Shown here: positions 42,531 to 51,061 of the stretch, in pieces
Numbering within the stretch: position 1 is the first letter of the stretch
Layout of the letters: each line of letters begins with the position of its first letter
NCBI GenBank assembly: GCA_016291495.1
Contig: JAEEXI010000004.1
Coordinates: 62,001-126,000 of the forward strand
Reading direction: 5' to 3'
DNA: 64,000 nt
Origin: Prevotella sp.
GTDB taxonomy: Bacteria > Bacteroidota > Bacteroidia > Bacteroidales > Bacteroidaceae
Translations under genes and position numbers: made by a program
The notes under the pieces: model-generated
Told to the model about the DNA's origin: nothing
The model's input: the letters and a program-made list of their open reading frames with translations, nothing else
The model's database searches: none

Positions 42531-44156
42531 TTAGTATTCGTATAACTTAATATGCAACAACTTCCACTCGTCGACGCCAATACGGGCATGGCGGCCTTGA
42601 TGAGTCTGGTCGCCGTTATGGCGACGCAAGTACTGCATCGTACCATCATCAGTGATCTCGACTTCATCGACAGAGAGAATACCAAGACGCTTACCAGAAA
42701 ATAGTTGAGAGTTGAGAGTTGAAAGTTGAGAGTTAGTGCCAGCTTCGGCGAAACCATCCTCTCCTAATGTCTTTTGCTGCTCTTGTTGCTTCTCAGTAGG
42801 CGTCTTGAAGTCGATGACAACGCCGCTACCTGCCAAGAGGTAGTCAAACTTGCTAAGACGAATGAGCATAGCACCGCCCTCTGGCCATGTGCTGCCGTCG
42901 GTAGCACGAGGATCCCAAGGCAGTGTGAAGTAGTGACGGCAGGTCATCACGACGCCGTCATCATCGATGATACACTCACGATCCTCTTGGTCGAAAAGAA
43001 GTCCCCAGGTTTTCAAATTGAAAATTGAAAATTGAAAATTGAAAATTTGGCGTAATAGAGCGTAGGCCTTTGTCACCGATTCTGTTTCCTTTGCGCTGGC
43101 TTGGTCGATAGCGAAGGGTGAGAAACCCTGTGCCTGATGCTCGCCGAAGGCATAGAGGGCGCGAACACCGCTATTCTCGCAGCAACGACTCTCAGGGATA
43201 AAGAGGCGGTTCTTAACGAATTGAGAATGGAGAATTGAAAATTGAGAATTATAATCCTGCGGCCTCAATGGCATCGCATATTGCGCACACCACGACTTGA
43301 AACCTGTGTCGTAGATGTCAGGAGCGAGCAGGTCGATACTGGGGGCACCCTCATGCCAGAAGTCGATAAGGTGTGCCAATGGGCCTGCCGACGGATATTC
43401 GCCAGGACGGCGGCCACGACTGTTCATCGCGGCATTCACATAGAGCGGCATGTCGTGGATCTCGCGGGCAGCCTTAGCCAGATGCTCCACATAGCGGGCA
43501 TAGCTCAATGCCATAAACTTCTCGTCGGCATACTCATCCGTGCCGTAACGCTCTGCCCACTTCTCTTTCTTGTATGCCTTCTCTGCCAACGGCGAATGGT
43601 CGCGTGCCGACTCCAGCATCCCGATCTCGTTTTCTATCTGCATCATGATGACCACCTCGCGTTGTGGGTCCTTCTCGCGGATATGCCGCATCAGTGCCGA
43701 GAATGCTTTCAGGTCGGCCTGCAGCACGTTGTCGCTGAAACACGAGGCAATCTCCATCTGTTTCCCTTCGGCAGTCATCGCCCGTGGGAAACGTTTCGTG
43801 TCCTGTTTGAACCATGCTGGCGTATAGCATGACATCGAGTTCTTCCACACGCCGAACCAAAGGAACACCACATGCAATTGTTCCCGTCGTGCCACGTCGA
43901 TGGTACGGTCGATGAGCGTGAAGTCGAATTCCCCCTCCACAGGCTCCATCAACTCCCAATAGGCTGGCACAAGCACGGTATTCAACCCTAATGCCTTCAT
44001 CCGTGGCATCACCTCGTCGATATCCCTCACCGATGTTGCCGCCGAGTTGCTCAACTCGCCACCGAGGATGGGGATAGGCAAACTCGAAAGTCTGTCAACA
44101 GCAAAGGCATGATGCATCGTGACCAATGCAATAAGGAAAATGATGAATCTTTTCAT
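42531..44156 (-). CDS. DUF5597 glycoside hydrolase, GH35/GH42-like
   Basis: A 541-residue exported protein (signal ending MHHAFAVD). The barrel has VLVPAYWELMEPVEGEFDF, VVFLWFGVWKN and the acid/base-like VIMMQIENEIGML; a possible nucleophile is in RLFIPESRCCENSG. The C-terminal part fits DUF5597. Substrate is unknown, probably a beta-galactoside. Three separate heptad arrays are translated: NSQFSILHSQF, FNFQFSIFN and NSQLSTLNSQL peptides. The stop lies in an AT-rich gap near tRNA-Ser; the start overlaps the YjbR stop by four bases. Confidence 0.85.
   Translation of the reverse strand: MKRFIIFLIALVTMHHAFAVDRLSSLPIPILGGELSNSAATSVRDIDEVMPRMKALGLNTVLVPAYWELMEPVEGEFDFTLIDRTIDVARREQLHVVFLWFGVWKNSMSCYTPAWFKQDTKRFPRAMTAEGKQMEIASCFSDNVLQADLKAFSALMRHIREKDPQREVVIMMQIENEIGMLESARDHSPLAEKAYKKEKWAERYGTDEYADEKFMALSYARYVEHLAKAAREIHDMPLYVNAAMNSRGRRPGEYPSAGPLAHLIDFWHEGAPSIDLLAPDIYDTGFKSWCAQYAMPLRPQDYNSQFSILHSQFVKNRLFIPESRCCENSGVRALYAFGEHQAQGFSPFAIDQASAKETESVTKAYALLRQIFNFQFSIFNLKTWGLLFDQEDRECIIDDDGVVMTCRHYFTLPWDPRATDGSTWPEGGAMLIRLSKFDYLLAGSGVVIDFKTPTEKQQEQQKTLGEDGFAEAGTNSQLSTLNSQLFSGKRLGILSVDEVEITDDGTMQYLRRHNGDQTHQGRHARIGVDEWKLLHIKLYEY
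42705..42732 (+). repeat. TTGAGAG heptads in the DUF5597 gene
   Basis: TTGAGAG, TTGAGAG, TTGAAAG, TTGAGAG, the same unit class as in dsbD; translated as NSQLSTLNSQL near the C-terminus. Confidence 0.9.
43018..43045 (+). repeat. TTGAAAA heptads in the DUF5597 gene
   Basis: Four exact TTGAAAA units, translated as FNFQFSIFN between the barrel end and KTWGLLFDQ. Confidence 0.9.
43221..43248 (+). repeat. TTGAGAA heptads in the DUF5597 gene
   Basis: TTGAGAA, TGGAGAA, TTGAAAA, TTGAGAA, then TTATAAT. On the coding strand the edge ATTATAATTCTCAATTTT equals the sequence just before the GH97 start (39335-39352). Confidence 0.88.
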
Positions 44157-44545
44157 ACCTTTTGAATATATTTTTGTCGTACTGCTTTGGGTAGTTTCGA
44201 TGCCACAAGTTGATAAGATTCCTTAATCCATTCCTGGACTAACGCATCTTCTACCTGCTCGTAATATACGTCGCTCCAATGCTTCTTGTTCCAATGCCAG
44301 GCAGGTGTTACAGCCGCAAACTGACTGCGAAGCTCTTCATTCCTTTCTGGCGACAGCTTCAGAGCCAGTCTGGGTTCTGAAGACTCTTTCATATCATGCT
44401 TGCCACCACCCGGCCATAGGCATAGGAATATCTTTCCTTCCAGTCGGAAAGTGATGATGTCATCGCCAAACGGCTGGTCTTCTGTTACGCCGTAGAGTGA
44501 CAACGTGTAATCTCGTATTTCTTCGATGTTCATGATCTTGGTCAT
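44153..44545 (-). CDS. MmcQ/YjbR-family protein
   Basis: A 130-residue small cytoplasmic protein with CyaY-like DNA-binding fold. Motifs YTLSLYGVTEDQPFGDDIIT, GKIFLCLWP, PAWHWNKKHWSDVYYEQ and SYQLVASKLPK are standard. MNIEEIRDYTLSL (44533) is an equally possible start. It overlaps the DUF5597 gene by four bases. Confidence 0.92.
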   Translation of the reverse strand: MTKIMNIEEIRDYTLSLYGVTEDQPFGDDIITFRLEGKIFLCLWPGGGKHDMKESSEPRLALKLSPERNEELRSQFAAVTPAWHWNKKHWSDVYYEQVEDALVQEWIKESYQLVASKLPKAVRQKYIQKV

Positions 44546-44560
44546 ATCCTGCCCATTAAC

Positions 44561-45511
44561 TTACACGGCATTCTGAGGCTTGCCGTTGGCGAATGCCCGT
44601 ACGTTGGCAATAGCTATCTGGAGCAGACGGATGCGAGCCTCTGTGGATGCCCAGGCGATGTGCGGTGTGATGAAAGCATGGGGCTGTGAGAGTAGGGGAT
44701 TGTTGCTGGCGGGTGGCTCCGTGGTGAGCACATCGGCACAGAACGCTCCTAACCGTCCTTCCTGTAAGGCATCGGCCACTGCCTGATCGTCAATCAGTGG
44801 TCCTCGACCAGTGTTGATGAGGATGGCCGTGGACTTCATCAGTCGCAGCGTATCGGCATTGATGAGATGGCGGGTCTTGTCAGTCAGCGGACAGTGAAGC
44901 GACAGCACATCTGCCGATGACAGCAGCGCCTGTAGGTCAGCCTTCTCAATGCCTGTGGGCAGCTGGTCTTGGCTCTTGCTGGTCATGGCCTTCACCTTCA
45001 TGCCGAAGGCAAGGGCTATCTTCGCCACGCGCCTACCGATATTGCCCAGTCCGACGATACCGAAGGTCTTGCCTGCCAGTTCCATGTGAGGGAAGTCCCA
45101 GTAGCAGAAGTCGGGATTGGCAGCCCATCGGCCACTGCGATTCTGTATGGCATAGTGTTCCGTGCGATTCGTCACCGTCAGCAGGTGGGCAAACACCATC
45201 TGTGCTACACTTTCCGTGCTATAGGCAGGTACGTTGGTCACGATGATGCCGCGTTCGTGGGCAGCCTCGATATCCACCACGTTATAGCCCGTTGCCAGCA
45301 CACCTATATATTTGAGGCGAGGCAGCTGGGCAATCTTTTCCCTGTCGAGCACCACCTTGTTGGTCAATACGATGTCTGCATCAGCAGCTCTCTCTACAGT
45401 CTCACTCGGGCTGGTACGGTCGTACACCGTCACTTCGCCCATCTGCTCCAGCTCCTTCCACGAGAGGTCGCCGGGATTGGCTGAATAGCCGTCAAGAATT
45501 ACAATTCTCAT
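44561..45511 (-). CDS. D-2-hydroxyacid dehydrogenase (glycerate dehydrogenase-like)
   Basis: A 316-residue NAD-dependent enzyme. Nucleotide-binding GLGNIGRRVAKIALAFGMKV, catalytic Arg in LINTGRGPLIDDQAV, Glu in TTEPPASNNPLL, and His in ITPHIAWASTEAR are present. NVPAYSTESVAQMVFAHLL is typical of hydroxypyruvate/glycerate dehydrogenases. With glycerate kinase at 3672 it could serve glycerate metabolism, though the two are distant. Confidence 0.93.
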   Translation of the reverse strand: MRIVILDGYSANPGDLSWKELEQMGEVTVYDRTSPSETVERAADADIVLTNKVVLDREKIAQLPRLKYIGVLATGYNVVDIEAAHERGIIVTNVPAYSTESVAQMVFAHLLTVTNRTEHYAIQNRSGRWAANPDFCYWDFPHMELAGKTFGIVGLGNIGRRVAKIALAFGMKVKAMTSKSQDQLPTGIEKADLQALLSSADVLSLHCPLTDKTRHLINADTLRLMKSTAILINTGRGPLIDDQAVADALQEGRLGAFCADVLTTEPPASNNPLLSQPHAFITPHIAWASTEARIRLLQIAIANVRAFANGKPQNAV

Positions 45512-45523
45512 AAACCTTTATTG

Positions 45524-46036
45524 TCATTCGTCACCTTTCTTTACTCCCAGGAAGAATTTTTGGAATTCGCTCTCGAAATTGGGCGTGAGGATGTTCTGAC
45601 CAAAAGCAGAACGAATCTCATCAAGCGTCCAGAAGCGGCCGCCATCGAGCTCTTCGGCAGAAGGGCACACAGGTCCGTCGTAGGTGGTACGGTGGACATA
45701 GACGAACTCCCGTTCTCGACGGCTCTCGAAGACGTACTGCCCTAACCGTTCTGGCACGAAATCGGTCATGCCGAGCTCTTCGCGCACCTCTCTTATTAAT
45801 GCCTGCTCAGGCGTCTCGCCGTAATCGATGTGGCCTCCCACACTGGTGTCCCATTTGCCCGGCTGGATGTCCTTCCACTCAGGGCGCTTTTGTAGATAGA
45901 CCTCGCCGTGCGAGTTAAACACATGGAGATGAACCACAGGGTGCAGCAGCTTAGAGCCGCTGTGGCACTCGCCCCTCGTAGCAGAGCCGATCACACGCCC
46001 CTCCTCATCCACAATCGGAAAAATCTCTTCCTTCAT
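45524..46036 (-). CDS. NUDIX hydrolase
   Basis: A 170-residue protein with Nudix box GGHIDYGETPEQALIREVREELG (complete GX5EX7REUXEEXGU). The N-terminus FPIVDEEGRVIGSATRGECH and LHVFNSHGEVYLQKR resemble IPP isomerase-like or YfcD-type Nudix proteins. Substrate unknown. It starts 18 bases after a strong promoter. Confidence 0.93.
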   Translation of the reverse strand: MKEEIFPIVDEEGRVIGSATRGECHSGSKLLHPVVHLHVFNSHGEVYLQKRPEWKDIQPGKWDTSVGGHIDYGETPEQALIREVREELGMTDFVPERLGQYVFESRREREFVYVHRTTYDGPVCPSAEELDGGRFWTLDEIRSAFGQNILTPNFESEFQKFFLGVKKGDE

Positions 46037-46053
46037 TATCTATGGCTTTGGTG

Positions 46054-46084
46054 CAAAGGTACGAATAAGTGAGCAAAGTGCAAA
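46054..46084 (-). promoter_or_regulatory. Promoter for the NUDIX gene
   Basis: TTTG (46084-46081), 19-base spacer, TACCTTTG (46061-46054), with the shared CTCACTTATTCG spacer end. Confidence 0.85.
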
Positions 46085-46127
46085 GGAAAATCCGTTTTTC
46101 TTTGTTTGTACACCAGACTTTTTGATT

Positions 46128-46341
46128 GTGACTTTGTGACTTGTGACTTTGAGCCGTTTTCCCCAATTTTTTTGGTACAGAAGGGAAAAAGGAAGCACAG
46201 GAGAAAACGGAGAAATGAGAAGAAAATAAATGTTAATATATTTAACTATTATATATTATTATAACAATGTATAATAGTTGCTTTGGTGTTTGGAAAATTG
46301 AAAACACCAAAAAGTCTCAAAGTCACAAGTCACAAAGTCAC
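46128..46341. repeat. MITE-like element with 25-bp perfect terminal inverted repeats
   Basis: GTGACTTTGTGACTTGTGAC then TTTGA (46128-46152) is perfectly inverted at 46317-46341. The arms are built of GTGACTT(T) units of 7-8 bases. The 164-base interior has no ORF, is AT-rich, and holds smaller inverted repeats (CCGTTTTC/GAAAACGG and TTTGGTGTTT/AAAACACCAAA). It fills much of the 575-base gap between the NUDIX and azlD genes. Confidence 0.85.
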
Positions 46342-46427
46342 ATTTTTACCCTAAAAGAGTTGAATGATTTTCTTGCAAAATTAACACGAAAAATGGGGTT
46401 CAAAAAAGTCGGATTATTGGCATTTCA

Positions 46428-46459
46428 TTTGCAAGTGTTTTGAAATATTCTTACCTTTG
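46428..46459 (+). promoter_or_regulatory. Plus-strand promoter with no clear gene
   Basis: TTTG (46428-46431), a 20-base spacer and TACCTTTG (46452-46459), exact to consensus. It points toward the 3' end of azlD and only a short ORF follows. Confidence 0.75.
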
Positions 46460-46475
46460 CATTGTCGATGAAAAG

Positions 46476-46700
46476 ATGGAATTGAACGCGCAAGGCGGAA
46501 AAAATTTGTTTTCAGGTGCACCAAAATTTTCGCTCTGCCCAGCGCGCAAAAATGAAGTCGTCAGCGACAGTAAAAGGCGATCTTTTGATATTTTGGAAAA
46601 AACACGACAAATTATAGCATTAGGCTGTCCATCAGATAGACAATGGCACAACAGATGGCGGCTACGGGGAAAAGGCCCATGCGGCGCCAGGCAGCGATGA
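46476..46700 (+). CDS. Possible 74-residue ORF behind an orphan promoter
   Basis: ATG 46476 opens a frame MELNAQGGKNLFSGAPKFSL through KNEVVSDSKRRSFDILEKT. The last 30 codons run antisense through azlD. The basic, Cys-poor peptide has no recognised family. It could be a small gene, a leader of an antisense RNA, or the remnant of a larger gene. Confidence 0.25.
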   Translation: MELNAQGGKNLFSGAPKFSLCPARKNEVVSDSKRRSFDILEKTRQIIALGCPSDRQWHNRWRLRGKGPCGARQR

Positions 46701-46923
46701 TGCCAACGATGAGGGCTACGGTACCGGAGAGGGGCGACAGGGTGGTCTGGATGATGCTGGGGAAAGTCATGACAGCCAGCGTGACGTAGGGTACGTAATA
46801 GAGGAAGCTGCGCAGGAAACGGTTGCTGATCTGCCCTTTGATCAGCAGCATAGGCACCACACGGATCAGGTTGGTGGTGATGATGGCCAGCAGGATGCAG
46901 ATGATGATGTTACGACTATCCAT
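46612..46923 (-). CDS. azlD: AzlD-family branched-chain amino acid export subunit
   Basis: A 103-residue membrane protein with about four helices and the AzlD motifs TTNLIRVVPMLLIKGQISNR and YVPYVTLAVMTFP. It works with AzlC to export branched-chain amino acids. It overlaps azlC by eight bases. Confidence 0.93.
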   Translation of the reverse strand: MDSRNIIICILLAIITTNLIRVVPMLLIKGQISNRFLRSFLYYVPYVTLAVMTFPSIIQTTLSPLSGTVALIVGIIAAWRRMGLFPVAAICCAIVYLMDSLML

Positions 46924-47626
46924 GGGCCTCCTCTATTTTAATGGGTTTCAACCAGGCGGCAACCGCCGAAATCAACATGGTGAGTATGATGGTTCGCGTG
47001 CCGCTGCTCCAATGGCCTACCACAGGGGCTATACTGCAGGCTCCGCTCAGCACGAAACTGGCCACCATGGCATAAAGCACATAGCGGTCGGAGCGAGCAG
47101 GAGGCATGATGATGGCGAGGAACATACCGTAAAGTGCCACACTCAGGGCGGCGACGATGTGAGTGGGCAACATGCCTCCAGCGATGATGCCGGCGGCACA
47201 GCCCGATGCCCAGAACAGGGTGGAAATAAGGGCGGCAGAGTAGGTGTAGGCTGGCGGACAGTAAGGCTGGCGGGCAATGGAGATGCCGAAGACCTCGTCC
47301 GTTACGCAGCAGGCCATCAGCACACGGTGGAACCAAGACGTGCCTGGTGCAATCTTCTGTGACAGGGCGGCACTCATCAGCATATAGCGTAGATTCGCTA
47401 CCAGACACATCGCTACGATTTCGACATAGGCTGCCTGGGCTGCCACGAGCGTATAGACACCATATTCGCCCGCCGAGGCACGGGTAAAGAAGCTGCTCAC
47501 GAATCCGATGGCAGCCGTCAGTCCCGCCTGCTTGGCAATGATGCCCAGTGAGAAGGCAACGGCAAAATAGCCCAATGCAATGGGCGCGCCGTCACGAAGC
47601 CCTAGAATGATATTTCTCCGTCGCAT
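46916..47626 (-). CDS. azlC: AzlC-family branched-chain amino acid exporter
   Basis: A 236-residue membrane protein beginning MRRRNIILGLRDGAPIALGY, with LVANLRYMLMSAAL and CCVTDEVFGIS typical of AzlC. The much longer open frame upstream is antisense to the flavoprotein gene and is not used; the consensus promoter directly before 47626 supports this start. Confidence 0.94.
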   Translation of the reverse strand: MRRRNIILGLRDGAPIALGYFAVAFSLGIIAKQAGLTAAIGFVSSFFTRASAGEYGVYTLVAAQAAYVEIVAMCLVANLRYMLMSAALSQKIAPGTSWFHRVLMACCVTDEVFGISIARQPYCPPAYTYSAALISTLFWASGCAAGIIAGGMLPTHIVAALSVALYGMFLAIIMPPARSDRYVLYAMVASFVLSGACSIAPVVGHWSSGTRTIILTMLISAVAAWLKPIKIEEAHG

Positions 47627-47631
47627 AACTG

Positions 47632-47663
47632 CAAAAGTACACTTTTCAATCGAAACTGCCAAA
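47632..47663 (-). promoter_or_regulatory. Promoter for azlCD
   Basis: TTTG (47663-47660), 20-base spacer and TACTTTTG (47639-47632). The surrounding 30 bases recur at 42491-42520. Confidence 0.8.
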
Positions 47664-47734
47664 CAAATACTTAAAGTATTGAAAAAAACATCGGGAATCC
47701 TACATTTTTGATTATTTTTGCAACAAAAAAGGAG

Positions 47735-48919
47735 ATGAAGACGGCAATCGTTGGCGGAGGAGCCGCAGGTTTCTTCCTGGCTGTGAACCTGAAGGAGATG
47801 ATGCCGGAGATGGAGGTGACCATCTTCGAGCGCAGTCAGCGGGTGCTGGCAAAGGTGGAGGTCAGTGGCGGCGGACGCTGCAACTGTACCAACTCGTTTG
47901 CAGAGGTACGTGACTTGCAGACCGTCTATCCGCGTGGTCATCGGCTGATGAAGCGGCTCTTCAACGTGTTCGACCATCAGGATGCCTATGCGTGGTTTGA
48001 GCGTCACGGTGTCCCCCTGGTGACTCAGGAAGACCAGTGTGTCTTTCCCCAAGCGCAGGACTCGCACGCCATCATCGACTGTTTCCTCTCGCTGGCCCGT
48101 CGATACCGTATCCAGATAGTGACTGGACACAAGATTCTGTCGTTGGAGGATTTGCAGGGATATGACTATGTGGCCGTCACTACGGGCGGCTCTCCCAAGG
48201 GGGAGGGGTTGAAATGGCTGTCGGACATGGGGCATGAGATCGTGGCGCCAGTGCCGTCGCTCTTTACCTTCCAGGTGGCCGACAAGGCGCTGACCGCATT
48301 GATGGGTACTGTCGTTGAGGATGCTACCGTGATGATTCCTGGCAGCAAGTTCCGTGCCAGCGGTCCTTTGCTGATTACCCATTGGGGAATGAGCGGTCCT
48401 GCCATCCTGAAACTCTCCAGCTATGCGGCAAGACAGTTGGCAGAACGACAGTATCAGATGCCGCTAAGCGTCAACTGGCGGACCATGGGAACTGCCGATG
48501 TGGAGGCGCTTGTCGAGGAGACCGTCGGCCGTTATCCGCAGAAACAACTGACGACTTTCTGTCCGTTCGGACTGCCCCAGCGCCTCTGGGCTTATCTGCT
48601 GGAGAAAGCACTGGCGGACAGGGCGCAGGTGAAGTGGAAGGAGCTGAACAGGAAGGATGTCAACCGACTGGTAAACACGCTTTGTAACGACACCTATGCC
48701 ATAGAGGGTAGGGCTGTCTTCAAGGACGAGTTCGTCACGTGTGGAGGCGTATCCCTGCAGAGTGTCCATCCGTCGACACTCGAGAGCAAGGTGGTGCCCC
48801 GTCTCTATTTTGCAGGAGAGGTGCTTGACATCGACGGCGTCACGGGTGGCTTCAATTTCCAGGCGGCGTGGACGACGGCCTATGTGGTAGCGTCGTCGAT
48901 TGCCGGAAAATTATCTTAA
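47735..48919 (+). CDS. HI0933/BaiN-family flavoprotein
   Basis: A 394-residue FAD-dependent oxidoreductase. The N-terminal dinucleotide fold is AIVGGGAAGFFLAVNLKEMM; VEVSGGGRCNCTNS and the C-terminal FAGEVLDIDGVTGGFNFQAA are the family signatures. Homologues include BaiN of bile-acid metabolism and others of unknown substrate, so function is open. ATG 47735 has a good ribosome site (AAAAAAGGAG) and TATTTTTG lies upstream at 47713. Confidence 0.93.
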   Translation: MKTAIVGGGAAGFFLAVNLKEMMPEMEVTIFERSQRVLAKVEVSGGGRCNCTNSFAEVRDLQTVYPRGHRLMKRLFNVFDHQDAYAWFERHGVPLVTQEDQCVFPQAQDSHAIIDCFLSLARRYRIQIVTGHKILSLEDLQGYDYVAVTTGGSPKGEGLKWLSDMGHEIVAPVPSLFTFQVADKALTALMGTVVEDATVMIPGSKFRASGPLLITHWGMSGPAILKLSSYAARQLAERQYQMPLSVNWRTMGTADVEALVEETVGRYPQKQLTTFCPFGLPQRLWAYLLEKALADRAQVKWKELNRKDVNRLVNTLCNDTYAIEGRAVFKDEFVTCGGVSLQSVHPSTLESKVVPRLYFAGEVLDIDGVTGGFNFQAAWTTAYVVASSIAGKLS

Positions 48920-48974
48920 TTGTATCATTCACTTTCGCTGGTGTTTCATTTTGTGGATTCTTCCCATTCGATAG

Positions 48975-49004
48975 TTGGAGGAACAGGATTTTTTTGTAGA
49001 TTTG
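48975..49004 (+). promoter_or_regulatory. Promoter for the CE1-GH3 pair
   Basis: TTGG (48975-48978), 18-base spacer, TAGATTTG (48997-49004). The leader is about 40 bases and AT-rich. Confidence 0.65.
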
Positions 49005-49051
49005 CACATAGAAATATCACTAACTAACAAAACATAAATATAATTAGAAAC

Positions 49052-51046
49052 ATGAAACTATTTGCAAAACTGATGCTGGCGTCGATGGCCTTCGTCACAG
49101 CGGACGGCTGGGCGCAACAGGCGACAGGAGGAAAAACGACCGTATGTAATGCGGACGGAACCGTAACCTTCAACTACAAAAACGATCAGGCCAAGAAGGT
49201 GATGGTCGATGTGCAGTTTGCGGGAAGAAAAGAGATGCAGCGTAATGCTTCAGGTGTGTGGACAGTGACGGTAGGTCCTGCGGCTCCAGACATGTATCCT
49301 TACTGCTTCATCGTGGACGGCGTGAGTGTGATGGACCCTGAGAATCCACAGTATTTCCCCAACGAGGGCTTTAAGAACAGCCTGTTGGAGATTCCTGCCA
49401 AGACGGGTTCCCTGGCGCACGACATCAAGAATGTGCCTCATGGACGCGTAGAGTATGTGCACTATTACTCCAAGAGTCTTGGTGCCACCAATAATGCTGT
49501 CGTCATCCTTCCTCCCAACTACATAAGAGATATGCAGAAGAAATATCCCGTGTTCTACCTGATCAGTGGAACGACGGATACCGAGGAGGTGTACTATAAG
49601 GTGGGACGCGTCAATTACATCCTCGACAACCTGCTGGCCGAGAAGGCTGCGAAGGAGATGATCATCGTGTTGCCATACGGTAACCCCTATAAGCTGAAAA
49701 TTCCAGAGGCACCCACGACGGTGCCTGGGGAGACAACGAAGGAGCTTTCTGAGGCGTTGGCCAAATCGATGCGCTTTGGCGAGGACGTGTTCAGCAAGGA
49801 CCTGATCAACGACCTGATGCCTTATATCGAGAAGAACTACCGTACGGTGAACAATGCCGACCATCGTGCCATCGGAGGCTTCTCACGTGGCGGCAACCAG
49901 GCGCTGTTCAACGGACTCAGCAACCTGGATAAGTTCTCTTATCTCTGTTCCTACAGCTCTTTCACGTCGACAGACATCCCCAATGTCTATGACAATGCTG
50001 CCGATACCAACAAGAAGATTCATCTCTTCTGGCTGGGTGTGGGTACTGACGATTTCCTCTATGGCAACGCTCGTGACTATATGGAGTTCCTTGATAAGAA
50101 GGGCATCCGCTCCGTGAAGGAGTTTACCAACGACAAGTATGGTCATACGTGGATGAATGCCAAATACTTCCTGGCAAAGACACTGCCCCTGTTGTTCAAT
50201 AAGAAAGCCGCAGAGGCAGCCATGAAGGATGCTCAGCCGGCTCCTGCCGCCACAGGCAAGGAGCAGCAGTTTACTCCAGGGGTGATGGCGCGGCTCTTCC
50301 CCAAGCCCATCATCTCGCCAGAATATACGGAGCAAGGTACCACTTTCCGTTTCAAGGCTCCCGAAGCCCAGAAGGTGGAACTGGAGTGTGAGATTCTGCC
50401 CAATCCCCTGCTGATGGAGAAAGACTCCGATGGCGTGTGGAGCATCGTGATGACAGACTTTCTGTTTGAGACCTTCAAGTATTGTTTCGTGGTGGACGGC
50501 ACACAGGTGGCAGACCCCAACAATATGTTCCTGTCGCCTGACAAGGGCTTTAAGTACAGCATTGCCGACAATCCCCGTTCTCCGTTCAACTTCGCCTCAC
50601 AAGGTGATATCGAGCATGGGCGCGTAGGCTATGACCTGGCGCGCCAGGAGGCTTGGTATATGTCGCCGATGAAGAATGGCGTTCCCGCTATGCCTGCGTT
50701 TATACAACTCATACCAGGCAAGGACGATACGATGGAGAGTTGGATTAAGGTAGGAGGCGCTGATGCCATAGCTGACCGCATGATGGCTGACGGCAAGACA
50801 AAGCCGTGTGTGATAACGACCAGTTCTCTGGACTTCATGCAGCAGGGAATGCAGATGCCTGGCTTTAAGATTCATACGCTTCGTGCCGATGACTATCCCA
50901 CATGGTCGCAGCGTCGTCGTGCGTTATTCAGCCTTCTGCAGCGTATCGGCAAGGAACCTGCTCCGTCGTTCCCTGACTTCGGAGGCGGCTTCGGAGGTCC
51001 TGGTGGCGGCTTCGGTGGTCCTGGCAATATGGATGGTGGTTTCTAA
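49052..51046 (+). CDS. CE1-type esterase with degenerate second half
   Basis: A 664-residue exported protein (signal ending TADGWAQQ). First half: esterase-associated beta-domain (about 30-120), then a CE1 alpha/beta hydrolase with nucleophile in AIGGFSRGGNQAL, and His in DKYGHTWMN. Second half: a repeated beta-domain (about 430-530) followed by a shrunken hydrolase remnant without a GxSxG. It ends in a Gly-rich tail (GGGFGGPGGGFGGPG). Homologues de-esterify feruloyl or acetyl xylan. The GH3 gene 15 bases downstream supports a xylan role. Confidence 0.88.
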   Translation: MKLFAKLMLASMAFVTADGWAQQATGGKTTVCNADGTVTFNYKNDQAKKVMVDVQFAGRKEMQRNASGVWTVTVGPAAPDMYPYCFIVDGVSVMDPENPQYFPNEGFKNSLLEIPAKTGSLAHDIKNVPHGRVEYVHYYSKSLGATNNAVVILPPNYIRDMQKKYPVFYLISGTTDTEEVYYKVGRVNYILDNLLAEKAAKEMIIVLPYGNPYKLKIPEAPTTVPGETTKELSEALAKSMRFGEDVFSKDLINDLMPYIEKNYRTVNNADHRAIGGFSRGGNQALFNGLSNLDKFSYLCSYSSFTSTDIPNVYDNAADTNKKIHLFWLGVGTDDFLYGNARDYMEFLDKKGIRSVKEFTNDKYGHTWMNAKYFLAKTLPLLFNKKAAEAAMKDAQPAPAATGKEQQFTPGVMARLFPKPIISPEYTEQGTTFRFKAPEAQKVELECEILPNPLLMEKDSDGVWSIVMTDFLFETFKYCFVVDGTQVADPNNMFLSPDKGFKYSIADNPRSPFNFASQGDIEHGRVGYDLARQEAWYMSPMKNGVPAMPAFIQLIPGKDDTMESWIKVGGADAIADRMMADGKTKPCVITTSSLDFMQQGMQMPGFKIHTLRADDYPTWSQRRRALFSLLQRIGKEPAPSFPDFGGGFGGPGGGFGGPGNMDGGF

Positions 51047-51061
51047 TTAAAAAATGATATA

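Noticed and set aside
46916..48382. 488-residue AzlC with long N-terminal extension
   Set aside because: The extension is antisense to the flavoprotein gene; the promoter before 47626 fixes the true start.
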